Positions 34,696-42,954 of a stretch of DNA of 64,000 nucleotides are shown in pieces. Position numbers and translations under genes: made by a program. The DNA is from an uncultured Oscillospiraceae bacterium (GTDB taxonomy: Bacteria > Bacillota > Clostridia > Oscillospirales > Acutalibacteraceae): positions 62,001-126,000 of the forward strand of contig UQKB01000004.1 in NCBI GenBank assembly GCA_900541565.1. The letters are read 5' to 3'. Each line of letters starts with the position of its first letter. Positions within the stretch are counted from its first letter, which is position 1. The notes beneath the pieces are model-generated. The model did no database searches, had not been told where the DNA came from, and saw nothing but the letters and a program-made list of their open reading frames with translations.

Positions 34696-35208
34696 ATGCG
34701 CAAGAGATATTTGGAAATCGGCAAAATTGTTGGAACACATGGGCTAAAGGGCGAAATGCGGGTAGAGCCTTGGTGTGATACGCCGGCCTTTTTTTGCATG
34801 TTTCAAACGCTGTATTTGCAAGAAGGGGGTAAAAAGCTGTCTGTCTGTTCCCGCGCACATAAGCGTATGGCCATTATGAAAGCGGAAGGGATAGACACGG
34901 TGGAACAGGCAGACCTTATGCGGGGAAAAGTTTTGTATATGGACAGAAACGATGTTGCGCTGGAAGAAGATGTGTACTTTATACAGGACATCATCGGACT
35001 TCGTGTGCTTGATGTTGATAGTGGCAAAGAATATGGCGTTATAACGGATGTGTTTAAAACTGGTGCGAACGATGTGTACCAAGTAACGGACAATGAAAAA
35101 AAAGAATTTCTTTTGCCGGTAATAGATCAGATTATCAAAAAAACAGATATTGAAGGCGGCGTTGTGCTGATTAAACCAATGAAAGGACTTTTTGAAGATG
35201 CGGATTGA
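34696..35208 (+). CDS. rimM: 16S rRNA processing protein RimM
   Basis: RimM helps mature the 30S head with ribosomal protein S19. The 170-residue product starts ATG 34696 with an N-terminal reductase-like beta barrel (EIGKIVGTHGLKGEMRV) and a C-terminal PRC barrel (DIIGLRVLDVDSGKEYGVITDV ... LLPVIDQIIKKTDIEGG). It overlaps trmD by 11 nt. rpsP and the KH-protein gene normally just upstream are not here. Confidence 0.95.
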   Translation: MRKRYLEIGKIVGTHGLKGEMRVEPWCDTPAFFCMFQTLYLQEGGKKLSVCSRAHKRMAIMKAEGIDTVEQADLMRGKVLYMDRNDVALEEDVYFIQDIIGLRVLDVDSGKEYGVITDVFKTGANDVYQVTDNEKKEFLLPVIDQIIKKTDIEGGVVLIKPMKGLFEDAD

Positions 35209-35938
35209 CCTGATTACGCTGTTCCCCGAAATGTGTGAGGCGGTTATGGCAGAAAGCATTATTGGACGGGCAAGGCAGCGTGGCGCGCTTGAAGTTGTGT
35301 GCCACCAGCTGCGCGATTTTGCCTTTAATAAACACAACCGTGTGGATGATGCACCGTATGGCGGTGGGATGGGTATGCTGTTAATGGCGCAGCCTGTTGC
35401 GCTTTGCTTTGAGAATATTTGCAAAATTCTTGGAAAAAAGCCGCATTTTATCTATATGTCTCCGCAGGGAAAAGTTCTTACACAGCAAAGAATAAAGGAG
35501 CTGTCGCGGTATGATACTATCTGTATACTTTGCGGCCATTATGAGGGGGTCGATCAGCGTGTGATCGATGCATACGTAGATGAACAGATATCCATAGGCG
35601 ATTATGTTCTTACCGGCGGCGAGCTTCCGGCGCTGGTTCTTGCAGACGCTGTAAGCCGAATGGTACCCGGCGTTTTATCAGATGACCTTTGCTTTGAAGA
35701 GGAAAGCCATTTTGGCGGGCTGTTGGAATATCCGCAATATACGCGCCCGGCGGTCTGGCGCGAACGGGAAACACCGCAGGTACTACTTTCCGGCCATCAT
35801 GCAAATATTGAAAAATGGAGGAGGCAGCAGTCTTTGCTGCGTACCAGGCAGCTTCGTCCCGACCTGCTTGCGCAGGCGCAGCTTTCGTTGGAGGATAGGC
35901 AGTTTTTAAATGAAACAGCGGGGGAAATTGACGAATAA
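35198..35938 (+). CDS. trmD: tRNA (guanine37-N1)-methyltransferase
   Basis: TrmD makes m1G37 in tRNAs reading CNN codons, preventing frameshifts. ATG 35198 (AAAGGA 10 nt upstream) gives 246 residues. SPOUT knot motifs are clear: DLITLFPEMC at the start, DDAPYGGGMGM, LCGHYEGVDQRV and SIGDYVLTGGELPAL. Coupled with rimM; rplS, often next, is absent. Confidence 0.96.
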   Translation: MRIDLITLFPEMCEAVMAESIIGRARQRGALEVVCHQLRDFAFNKHNRVDDAPYGGGMGMLLMAQPVALCFENICKILGKKPHFIYMSPQGKVLTQQRIKELSRYDTICILCGHYEGVDQRVIDAYVDEQISIGDYVLTGGELPALVLADAVSRMVPGVLSDDLCFEEESHFGGLLEYPQYTRPAVWRERETPQVLLSGHHANIEKWRRQQSLLRTRQLRPDLLAQAQLSLEDRQFLNETAGEIDE

Positions 35939-36066
35939 ATTTTTTATGGAAATAAATACTGTATGTCTGAAACAAAAATTGCAATACTTTTTGGCAAAGT
36001 TATACAAGAAAGCGCGGCGGTGTTCGTCGGCAAATCGTTCATCAATCCGAAAATAGAAAAATAATG

Positions 36067-36094
36067 TTGACGGTAGTTTTCTTTGTGTTATAAT
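36067..36094 (+). promoter_or_regulatory. Sigma-A promoter of the HPr gene
   Basis: TTGACG (36067-36072), 16-nt spacer, TATAAT (36089-36094), with a leader of about 100 nt. Confidence 0.7.
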
Positions 36095-36202
36095 ACTAAT
36101 TATTCATAAGAGGAAGTTTTTGTTTGGGAAACGCTTTTGGCATTACATGCAAATAGGTTTATAGCTTAAATGAAATTTATGTATGTAGGAGAGGGTTCAA
36201 TT

Positions 36203-36466
36203 ATGTTTGTAAAAGATGTAGAAGTTCAAAATCAGGTAGGTCTTCACGCGCGCCCGGCAACTTTCTTTATTCAGAAAGCCAACGAGTATAAATCTTCTAT
36301 CTGGGTTGAAAAGGAAGAAAGAAGAGTAAACGCAAAGAGCCTTTTGGGCGTTCTTTCACTTGGTATTGTTGGGGGGACTTCCATCCGGATTATTGCAGAC
36401 GGCGCAGATGAACAGGGCGCTGTAAATGATCTGGTAAAGCTTGTTGAGTCCGGGTTTGCAGAATAA
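36203..36466 (+). CDS. HPr-family phosphocarrier protein
   Basis: HPr carries phosphate from Enzyme I to sugar-specific IIA proteins and, when Ser-phosphorylated, signals carbon status with CcpA. ATG 36203 follows GGAGAGGG; 87 residues. Both regulatory residues are present: H15 in VGLHARPAT and S46 in NAKSLLGVLSLGI. His15 separates it from Crh, where Gln replaces it. It stands alone between trmD and uvrC with its own promoter and terminator, apart from any ptsI gene in this window. Confidence 0.92.
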   Translation: MFVKDVEVQNQVGLHARPATFFIQKANEYKSSIWVEKEERRVNAKSLLGVLSLGIVGGTSIRIIADGADEQGAVNDLVKLVESGFAE

Positions 36467-36489
36467 TTGGAAAACAGGCAAAAGTTTGT

Positions 36490-36518
36490 GGGCGGAGTTG
36501 TACTCCGCCCGTTTTTTT
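36490..36518 (+). terminator. Terminator of the HPr gene
   Basis: GGGCGGAGT / ACTCCGCCC 9-bp stem, 3-nt loop, then a seven-T run. Confidence 0.9.
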
Positions 36519-36568
36519 GTTATGATGAAAAAAATGTCGATTTAAAAAAGAAAGACCGGTGAAACGGC

Positions 36569-38395
36569 GTGAATCAGAATATAGAGAAATTGCGTAAAAA
36601 ATCCATGCGTCTGCCGCTGTTGCCAGGCGTATACATGATGCGTGATAAAAGTGGAAAGATAATTTATATCGGCAAGGCCAAAGCGCTGAAAAACCGGGTG
36701 AGTTCCTATTTTGGGTCGCAGAAAAATCACCAGGAAAAGGTCAGGCGGATGGTGGCGCAGGTGCAGGATTTTGACTATATTATAACGGACAGCGAATTTG
36801 AAGCGCTGATTTTGGAATGCAGCCTGATCAAGCAATACACGCCCAAATATAACATTTTACTGAAGGACGACAAGGGGTATAGCTATATTAAAATTACAAA
36901 GGAAGAATGGCCGAGAATATCGGAATCCAAACAGGCGTCTGACAAAAACGCCGAATATATAGGCCCGTATAACAGCGGCTATTATGTAAAAAACGCAGTA
37001 GATGAGGCAAGAAAGATTTTTAAGCTCCCGGACTGCACCAGGAAGTTCCCGCAAGAGTTTGGGAAGGGAAGGCCCTGCCTGAATTATCATATTAAGCAGT
37101 GCTGTGCTCCATGTACGGGGAAGGTGTCCAATAAAGAGTATAATGAATATGTTGCGGAGGCCGTGGAGTTCCTTAAGGGAGGAAACAGCCTTTCTATTAG
37201 GGATCTGACAGAAAAAATGAACCGTGCCGCAGAAAGTATGGAATATGAGCGTGCGGCAAAAATCCGTGACCGCATTGCAGCGGTACGGCGTATGCAGGAA
37301 AGACAAAAGGTTGTTGCCACTAAGGTGCGCGACCAGGATGTCATTGCGCTTGTACGAAACGGAACCACCGGCTGTTTTGAGGTTTTCCGGTTTAAGGATC
37401 GAAAGCTTTTTGATCGGGAGCATTTTATCATTTCTGATATTGGGGACCCGGTGCAGGCGCGCGCGGAATTTATTGTACAGTATTATTCTATGCGGGAATG
37501 GGTTCCCGGGCAGATTACGCTTGACGGAAGCTGCGAAGACGGGGAAACGCTGGAGCAGTGGCTTTCACAAAAGGCCGGACGCCGTGTGCGGATGGTGATA
37601 CCGCAAAAGGGCGAACAAATGCGGCTTGTGACCATGTGCAAAAATAACGCGGCGGAACGAATTGGGCAGATGAAGGGGAGCAGTGGGCGCGAAGCTTCTG
37701 CGCTGGATGAGCTTGCCTCTATTTTGGGTCTTTCCAGCGTGCCTGCATACATTGAAGCATACGACATATCCAATCTTGCGGGAAATGAAAATGTTGCAGG
37801 AATGGTTGTGTTTGAAAATGGACGTCCTCTTAAAAGCGCCTATCGGAAATTTAAAATTCAAGAAATTGCAGGGCAGGACGATTATGGCTCTATGTGCGAA
37901 GTCATCCGCCGGCGTTTTGAGGAGTATAACAAGGCACAGGAAAGCGGAGAGGGCTTTGGAAGGCTGCCCGACCTGATTTTGCTTGACGGAGGCAAGGGGC
38001 ATGTTTCAGCGGTTCAACCTGTTTTACGCCAGATGGGGATACAGGTGCCGCTGTACGGTATGGTAAAGGACGATAGGCACCGGACCCGCGCGATTACAGG
38101 CGACGGTGGAGAGATTGCGATTCAGTCCAACAGGCGGGCGTTTTCACTTGTTTCCGCGATTCAGGAAGAGGTACACCGATTTGCAATCGGTTACCACAGG
38201 CAGAAGCGCAGCAAAAATGCGTTTAAAAGCTCGCTTACAGAAATTGAAACGATTGGGCCTGCGCGTGCAAAGGCGTTGCTGCGCCATTTTGGTACGATTA
38301 AAAATATAGAGATGGCAGATCTGCAGGAGCTGCTTGCGGCGCCTTCCATGAATAAGGCTTCGGCACAGGCGGTGTACAACCATTTTCACGGTTGA
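36569..38395 (+). CDS. uvrC: Excinuclease ABC subunit C
   Basis: UvrC makes both incisions in nucleotide excision repair. GTG at 36569 (weak GGTG site) is chosen because the N-terminus then aligns with other UvrC; an in-frame ATG is at 36605. The 608-residue product has the GIY-YIG nuclease (GVYMMRDKSGKIIYIGKA, about 20-40), the UVR motif (MEYERAAKIRDRIAAVRRM, about 217-236), the RNase H-like nuclease (DISNLAGNENVAGMVVF) and C-terminal tandem HhH. Confidence 0.95.
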   Translation: MNQNIEKLRKKSMRLPLLPGVYMMRDKSGKIIYIGKAKALKNRVSSYFGSQKNHQEKVRRMVAQVQDFDYIITDSEFEALILECSLIKQYTPKYNILLKDDKGYSYIKITKEEWPRISESKQASDKNAEYIGPYNSGYYVKNAVDEARKIFKLPDCTRKFPQEFGKGRPCLNYHIKQCCAPCTGKVSNKEYNEYVAEAVEFLKGGNSLSIRDLTEKMNRAAESMEYERAAKIRDRIAAVRRMQERQKVVATKVRDQDVIALVRNGTTGCFEVFRFKDRKLFDREHFIISDIGDPVQARAEFIVQYYSMREWVPGQITLDGSCEDGETLEQWLSQKAGRRVRMVIPQKGEQMRLVTMCKNNAAERIGQMKGSSGREASALDELASILGLSSVPAYIEAYDISNLAGNENVAGMVVFENGRPLKSAYRKFKIQEIAGQDDYGSMCEVIRRRFEEYNKAQESGEGFGRLPDLILLDGGKGHVSAVQPVLRQMGIQVPLYGMVKDDRHRTRAITGDGGEIAIQSNRRAFSLVSAIQEEVHRFAIGYHRQKRSKNAFKSSLTEIETIGPARAKALLRHFGTIKNIEMADLQELLAAPSMNKASAQAVYNHFHG

Positions 38396-38420
38396 CACAT
38401 AAAGCAAGGTACGGTACTAT
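38392..38420 (+). promoter_or_regulatory. Sigma-A promoter of rsmD-coaD
   Basis: TTGACA (38392-38397) overlapping the uvrC stop, 17-nt spacer, TACTAT (38415-38420). Confidence 0.7.
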
Positions 38421-38503
38421 GGGATAAGAAAGTGTAAAAGCATCATGAAATAGAAAGACATACTGGATTTGACATGTACGATAAAACGGAAGGATAAAGG
38501 TTT

Positions 38504-39052
38504 ATGAGAGTCATTACCGGAAGCGCAAGAGGAAGAAAACTGCTGACGCTGGGAGGAGAAGAGGTCCGGCCAACGCCGGAGCGCGTGAAAGAGGCGGTTT
38601 TCAGCGTGATACAGTTTCAAATAGAAGGCAGAAGCTTTTTGGACCTTTTTGCAGGGTCTGGGCAAATGGGGATTGAAGCCCTTAGCCGTGGCGCCAGAAA
38701 AAGTGTTTTTGTAGATGCAAGGCGTGAAAGCATAGAAACGGTAAAGAAAAATCTGGAAAATACAGGCCTTAAAAAAGATGCAGAGGTGGTACTGGCAGAC
38801 GCGCTTGCTTATTTGCGGCAATGCCGCGATGTTTATGACCTGGCTTTCTTGGACCCTCCGTATTACAGTGGCCTGCTGCAAAAAGCGTTGCCAATGGTTG
38901 CCGAAATAATGAATCGGGGCGGTTTGATTATATGTGAAAGTCCACAAAATGAAGATTTACCACAGAAAATTGGTGATTTTGTGCTTGACAGGAGCTATCG
39001 CTATGGTAAAATAAAAATTAACACATATTGTCATAAGGATGTGGTCGGATGA
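38504..39052 (+). CDS. rsmD: 16S rRNA (guanine966-N2)-methyltransferase
   Basis: RsmD methylates G966 of 16S rRNA. The 182-residue class I methyltransferase starts MRVITGSARGRKL, has motif I FLDLFAGSGQMGIEALSRGA and the catalytic motif LDPPY (near 129). ATG 38504 follows GGATAAAGG. Its stop overlaps the coaD ATG by 4 nt, the usual rsmD-coaD pair. Confidence 0.95.
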   Translation: MRVITGSARGRKLLTLGGEEVRPTPERVKEAVFSVIQFQIEGRSFLDLFAGSGQMGIEALSRGARKSVFVDARRESIETVKKNLENTGLKKDAEVVLADALAYLRQCRDVYDLAFLDPPYYSGLLQKALPMVAEIMNRGGLIICESPQNEDLPQKIGDFVLDRSYRYGKIKINTYCHKDVVG

Positions 39053-39534
39053 AAAGAACCGTAATCTGCCCAGGCAGTTTTGACCCGGTGACTTTGGGCC
39101 ATGTCGATATTATTGGCAGAGCTGCAAAGATGTTTGATCATGTGATTGTGGCGGTGCTGACAAATCTTGCAAAACAACCCAGCTTTGCGATTGAAGAACG
39201 AATGTATCTTCTGAAGAAAGCGACAAAGGGTATAGAAAATATAGAAGTTGTAAGCTTTGACGGCCTTTTGGCGGAATATGCAAAGCAGAGGGGTGCAATT
39301 GCCGTAGTGAAGGGCCTGCGGGCTGTTTCTGATTTTGAATACGAGTTTCAGATGTCTCTTACCAATAAAAAGTTAAACCCCAATTTGGAAACGGTTTTTT
39401 TAACTTCCAGCGCAGAAAACATGTATTTAAGCTCCAGCATTGTAAAGCAGGTTGCAAGCCTGGGGGGCGATATTACCAACTTTGTACCCGAGTGTATTCA
39501 TGACGAAATCAAGGAAAGACTCTATTCCAAATAA
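39049..39534 (+). CDS. coaD: Phosphopantetheine adenylyltransferase
   Basis: CoaD transfers AMP from ATP to 4'-phosphopantetheine, the penultimate step of coenzyme A synthesis. The 161-residue nucleotidyltransferase has the GSFDPVTLGHVDII motif (7-20), VKGLRAVSDFEYEFQM, and the YLSSSIVKQ ISSTxxR-like site near 125. Overlaps rsmD. Confidence 0.96.
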   Translation: MKRTVICPGSFDPVTLGHVDIIGRAAKMFDHVIVAVLTNLAKQPSFAIEERMYLLKKATKGIENIEVVSFDGLLAEYAKQRGAIAVVKGLRAVSDFEYEFQMSLTNKKLNPNLETVFLTSSAENMYLSSSIVKQVASLGGDITNFVPECIHDEIKERLYSK

Positions 39535-39615
39535 ATATGTGCTTTATGCTAATGTGTGCCAAGCTTTAGTTTTAGTTCAGTATTTAGGGAATCAAGAGAA
39601 AGGAATGAGTGTATA

Positions 39616-40077
39616 ATGAAGGTTGAAGATTTGATTATTGAATTAAGAGAGGTTATTGACGATGCAAAAACCCTGCCGCTTTCCGGGGGGAAGTCCGTAA
39701 TAGACGCGGAGCATGTTAAGGAAATTCTGGATGACATTGAGGAAACGCTTCCGCAGGAGGTAAGGCAGGCAAAGGCGATTGTTGCAGATCGGGCGCAAAT
39801 CATTGCAGACGCAAAAAAGGAAGGCGAAAGCATTGTGCGTTCTGCCGAGGAGCGGAAAAAGACACTTGTCAATCAGAATGAAATTGTGCGCCAGGCACAG
39901 CAGGAGGCAAACGAGATTATTTCTGACGCAAAGCTGAAGGCCAAGGAGATCAGAAAGGCCGCCAACGAATATGTAGAAGAGCTTATGCGTAAAACAGATG
40001 AGTTGATGACAGCGCAGGCAAACGAAATTAAGAAGACAAGACAAAGCTTGAAAGCAAGCCAGCGTACGGGAAACTGA
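39616..40077 (+). CDS. Coiled-coil protein of unknown role next to coaD
   Basis: ATG 39616 follows AAAGGA; the earlier in-frame start at 39556 is not supported. The 153-residue protein has a short N-terminal region, then a long charged helix (about 35-150) rich in Ala/Glu/Lys, with heptad-like spacing. Similar clostridial proteins are annotated loosely as ATPase or V-type ATPase subunit H-like because of coiled-coil similarity alone; there is no nucleotide-binding motif. A structural or DivIVA-like role near division genes is possible but unproved. A strong terminator follows. Confidence 0.75.
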   Translation: MKVEDLIIELREVIDDAKTLPLSGGKSVIDAEHVKEILDDIEETLPQEVRQAKAIVADRAQIIADAKKEGESIVRSAEERKKTLVNQNEIVRQAQQEANEIISDAKLKAKEIRKAANEYVEELMRKTDELMTAQANEIKKTRQSLKASQRTGN

Positions 40078-40115
40078 AGAGAAAAAGTTTTTGATAACAG
40101 GTCTATTCAACAATA

Positions 40116-40148
40116 AAAACGGCAGGTGGGTTCCACCTGCCGTTTTTT
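40116..40148 (+). terminator. Terminator before the dcw cluster
   Basis: AAAACGGCAGGTGG / CCACCTGCCGTTTT 14-bp perfect stem, 3-nt loop, T run. The rest of the 40149-40270 stretch shows no gene. Confidence 0.92.
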
Positions 40149-40270
40149 GTTTTCAAGTGCAGAGACAGAACTGCCGGGGGGAAAAAGACCGGAAAAACGG
40201 GAGAAAACGAAAAAACACATAAAAAATCAGAAAAAATGTGCTTTTTGGCATATCTTTTTTAAAAAACATA

Positions 40271-40299
40271 TTGCAATTTCCAAATCAATCGTCTATAAT
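40271..40299 (+). promoter_or_regulatory. Sigma-A promoter of mraZ and the dcw cluster
   Basis: TTGCAA (40271-40276), 17-nt spacer, TATAAT (40294-40299); start near 40306. Confidence 0.8.
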
Positions 40300-40310
40300 T
40301 GAAACACAAA

Positions 40311-40337
40311 GTGGCACTTTAGACCATTTTGTGGCAC
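40311..40337 (+). promoter_or_regulatory. Candidate MraZ operator
   Basis: Two GTGGCAC direct repeats begin at 40311 and 40331, exactly 20 bp apart, immediately after the predicted transcription start. MraZ is known to bind GTG-type repeats in its own promoter region. Confidence 0.55.
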
Positions 40338-40380
40338 ACAATAGCACTGCAATATGCACGGATGACATGGAAGTGATGGT

Positions 40381-40815
40381 ATGTTTATTGGGACTTACCA
40401 ACATAACATAGATGCGAAAGGCCGCATTATTATGCCCGCAAAGTTTCGTGAGGAGCTTGGCGAGGCTTTCTATGTCACAAAAGGGATCCATACGGGACCG
40501 GAGGAAGGAAAAGGCTGTCTACAGGTGCTTTCCCTTGCAAAATGGGAAGAGTTTCTGGCAAAAATCAGCGCTTTGCCGGTTTCAAAGGCAACAGGGCTGT
40601 ACAGGTATTTCTGTGCGGGAGCAGATGTTTCTGAACCGAACGCACAGGGAAGAATCCTGATCCCGGATCATTTACGGCAGCATGCCTGTCTGGAAAAAGA
40701 GGCCGTGATTATTGGCTGCGGTACAAGGGTGGAAATTTGGAACCGGGAAAACTGGGAAAATTACCTGGATCGCCAGGCAAGCGAGGATATTGTTGCTTTG
40801 CTGGAAATGATTTAG
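40381..40815 (+). CDS. mraZ: Transcriptional regulator MraZ
   Basis: MraZ is a ring-shaped DNA-binding protein that autoregulates the division and cell-wall cluster. The 144-residue product contains two AbrB-like SpoVT folds, each starting with DAKGRIIMPAKFR (about 11-23) and NAQGRILIPDHLR (about 83-95). First gene of the dcw cluster, 19 nt from rsmH. A paired repeat in its leader is the likely operator. Confidence 0.95.
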   Translation: MFIGTYQHNIDAKGRIIMPAKFREELGEAFYVTKGIHTGPEEGKGCLQVLSLAKWEEFLAKISALPVSKATGLYRYFCAGADVSEPNAQGRILIPDHLRQHACLEKEAVIIGCGTRVEIWNRENWENYLDRQASEDIVALLEMI

Positions 40816-40834
40816 CGTGACGGAGGTCGTACCG

Positions 40835-41758
40835 ATGGAGTTTTCCCATATGCCGGTGCTGCTTGCCGAAACCATAGAGGCGCTTGCCATAAAACCAAAT
40901 GGGGTTTACGTGGACGGCACGGCGGGAGGAGGCGGCCATTCAGCTGAGATTTTGAAAAGGCTGAAAACCGGGACGCTGATTTCTATTGACCAGGATCCCG
41001 ATGCCATTGAAGCAGTAACAAAGAGGTTTTTTGGAAATGGCAATTTCAAAGTAGTGCAGGCAAATTTTAGTCAGATGGATACGGTTGTACAGTCGCTTGG
41101 ATTTGAAAGCGTTGACGGGGTGCTGTTGGATATAGGGGTTTCCTCCAGACAGCTCGATACTGCGCAGCGTGGATTTTCCTTTCATTACGAGGCTCCGCTG
41201 GATATGCGTATGAGTCAACAGGGGACGACGGCGTACGAGTTGGTGAACACTCTGCCGTATGGGGAACTTGCAAAGATTATTCGCACCTATGGGGAAGAAA
41301 AATTTGCAGGACCGATTGCAGATGCAATTATAAAGGCCAGGGAAAAAGAAGCGATACAAACGACCACGCAGCTTGCTGAAATTATTAAAGGCGCTGTGCC
41401 CGCGGCCAGAAGGCGAGACGGGCATCCTGCGAGGAAAACGTTTCAGGCGCTTCGCATTGCTGTCAACGGTGAACTTGACAGGCTTTCGCAGGGGCTGGAC
41501 GCCGCGTTTTCCATTTTAAAACCAGGCGGACGGCTTGCGGTGATAAGTTTTCATTCCTTGGAGGACCGCATTGTCAAACAACGTATGGCTTTGTGGTGCC
41601 AGGGATGTACCTGCCCGAAGGATTTTCCCATATGCGTTTGCGGGAAAAAGCCCAAAGCAAAGCTTATTTTTAAAAAGCCGGTGGAGGCATCAGCGCAGGA
41701 ATTGCAGAAAAACCCAAGAAGCAGAAGCGCAAAGCTGCGCGCAGCAGAAAAATTGTAA
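40835..41758 (+). CDS. rsmH: 16S rRNA (cytosine1402-N4)-methyltransferase
   Basis: RsmH methylates N4 of C1402; together with RsmI (also in this window) it makes m4Cm1402. ATG 40835 lies 8 nt after GGAGG; the in-frame GTG 40817 lacks a site. The 307 residues include HMPVLLAET, the SAM motif VDGTAGGGGHS and SFHSLEDRIVKQ. A cysteine-rich segment (CQGCTCPKDFPICVC) near 255-270 is typical of family members. Confidence 0.96.
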   Translation: MEFSHMPVLLAETIEALAIKPNGVYVDGTAGGGGHSAEILKRLKTGTLISIDQDPDAIEAVTKRFFGNGNFKVVQANFSQMDTVVQSLGFESVDGVLLDIGVSSRQLDTAQRGFSFHYEAPLDMRMSQQGTTAYELVNTLPYGELAKIIRTYGEEKFAGPIADAIIKAREKEAIQTTTQLAEIIKGAVPAARRRDGHPARKTFQALRIAVNGELDRLSQGLDAAFSILKPGGRLAVISFHSLEDRIVKQRMALWCQGCTCPKDFPICVCGKKPKAKLIFKKPVEASAQELQKNPRSRSAKLRAAEKL

Positions 41759-42053
41759 CAAAGTTGTAAAAATTGTTAAAAAAAGCTTTGACAAAAGCAG
41801 GTACATGTAGTAGACTATATATTGTGGTTCAATGAAAAAGTTTTGCATGGGACACTACATATTGTGCATACATATGTTCGGCTAACAAGCCGCAAAAAAA
41901 TAGATAAAAATTAAAAAGTTACAAAAATAATACAAGGCAGTTTGCCACCCAAATTCCATAAAAAATACGTTTAAACATAGAAAAGAAAATACAAAAATAC
42001 GACTTCGTTTATATATTTATAGATGTTAAGGGTTTTACATAGAGGTGTAAGGA
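41759..42053 (+). other. Intergenic region upstream of ftsL with promoter and direct repeats
   Basis: TTGACA (41788-41793), 17-nt spacer, TAGACT (41811-41816) gives an internal promoter for ftsL. The sequence ACTAYATATTGTG occurs twice (starting at about 41814 and 41856). A small CGGCT/AGCCG hairpin lies near 41879. No gene is evident. Confidence 0.5.
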
Positions 42054-42572
42054 ATGGCTTTTGAAGAGAGAAATGCAGCGTATGATATTAGCCTGTTTGA
42101 AGCAGCCGAACAGATTGAGATAGAAGAGCCGAAAAAGCAGATTCACAGAAGAAGAAAGAACAATGTTCTGAGCATTCCTGAGGAGCAGTTGGATAAAATA
42201 CGCAGGCGTAAATATAACCCTGCAAAGCTATTTACCGGGTTTATGCTGGGCATGATTGTCACCGGCGCTGTGGTTATGATTGTACATGGACAGGTGCAAT
42301 TGACAGAGCTCAACCAGCAGATCAGCAACGCTGCAAGCGAGCTTGCAGATCAGGAAAGCCTGTATACGCAGTTGCAGATGAAGGTGGAGTCCAAGCTTTC
42401 CCCATCTGTGGTAGAGGCGTATGCATCAGAAGAGTTGGGGATGTCCAGAGCCGACAATTATCAAAAAGAGTACATAAGTCTTTCACAGGGGGATAAAGCG
42501 GAAATCTCTCAGACAGACGGCGGCAATCTGTTTGAATCCATTGCTGATGCGATTGCGGGGCTTTGGTCATAA
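42054..42572 (+). CDS. ftsL: FtsL-like septum protein
   Basis: FtsL links FtsQ/DivIB and FtsB/DivIC to the septal synthase. The 172-residue protein has a cytosolic charged N-terminus (1-60, with RRRKNN and KIRRRKYN), one membrane helix (about 62-82, FTGFMLGMIVTGAVVMIVHG), a coiled coil (about 85-115) and a Ser/Asp-rich end. Sequence conservation in FtsL is weak, so the call rests on topology and the position between rsmH and a class B penicillin-binding protein. ATG 42054 follows GGTGTAAGG. Confidence 0.8.
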   Translation: MAFEERNAAYDISLFEAAEQIEIEEPKKQIHRRRKNNVLSIPEEQLDKIRRRKYNPAKLFTGFMLGMIVTGAVVMIVHGQVQLTELNQQISNAASELADQESLYTQLQMKVESKLSPSVVEAYASEELGMSRADNYQKEYISLSQGDKAEISQTDGGNLFESIADAIAGLWS

Positions 42573-42954
42573 CCAGAGCGGGTTTCTAATACACATATAT
42601 ATAAGAATTATAAGAATGACGAAGCGGTTGTAACAGGGAGCGGCGGTCTGCCGTTTCTGAATGAGTTGGTAAACGGACGTATTACTGTTATGGGGTAATT
42701 GCTGGCTGACTTATGTTACAACCGTATTTTTATATGCAAAACGATATATGTAAAAAGCCGAGGCAAAAATTTCAGGTTTACCCCGTGCGTAAGATATGCT
42801 TATATTATATATGTAGATAGATGCAGGAAAAATATCCTGTAAAAAGTGAAGATATGGATAGTAGTATAAAAATGGTAGCGTCTTCCCGGCGGCCGGCAAG
42901 AGCGGCTGCCTATGCGGGAAAGATCCCAGTGAGTTGGAAGGGAGTTTGTCTGAT
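42573..42954 (+). other. Intergenic region between ftsL and the PBP gene
   Basis: About 382 nt. It holds a predicted three-way-junction-like structure (42625-42724) and a candidate promoter TTTACC (42777-42782), 18-nt spacer, TATATT (42801-42806). A short open frame from 42821 lacks a ribosome site and is not annotated. Confidence 0.45.
42625..42724 (+). ncRNA. Candidate structured leader RNA upstream of the PBP gene
   Basis: A perfect 11-bp closing helix (42625-42635 with 42714-42724) encloses 78 nt containing two smaller hairpins, GCGGC/GCCGT and ATTAC/GTAAT. A T-rich stretch follows. I recognise no known riboswitch family. Confidence 0.35.
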
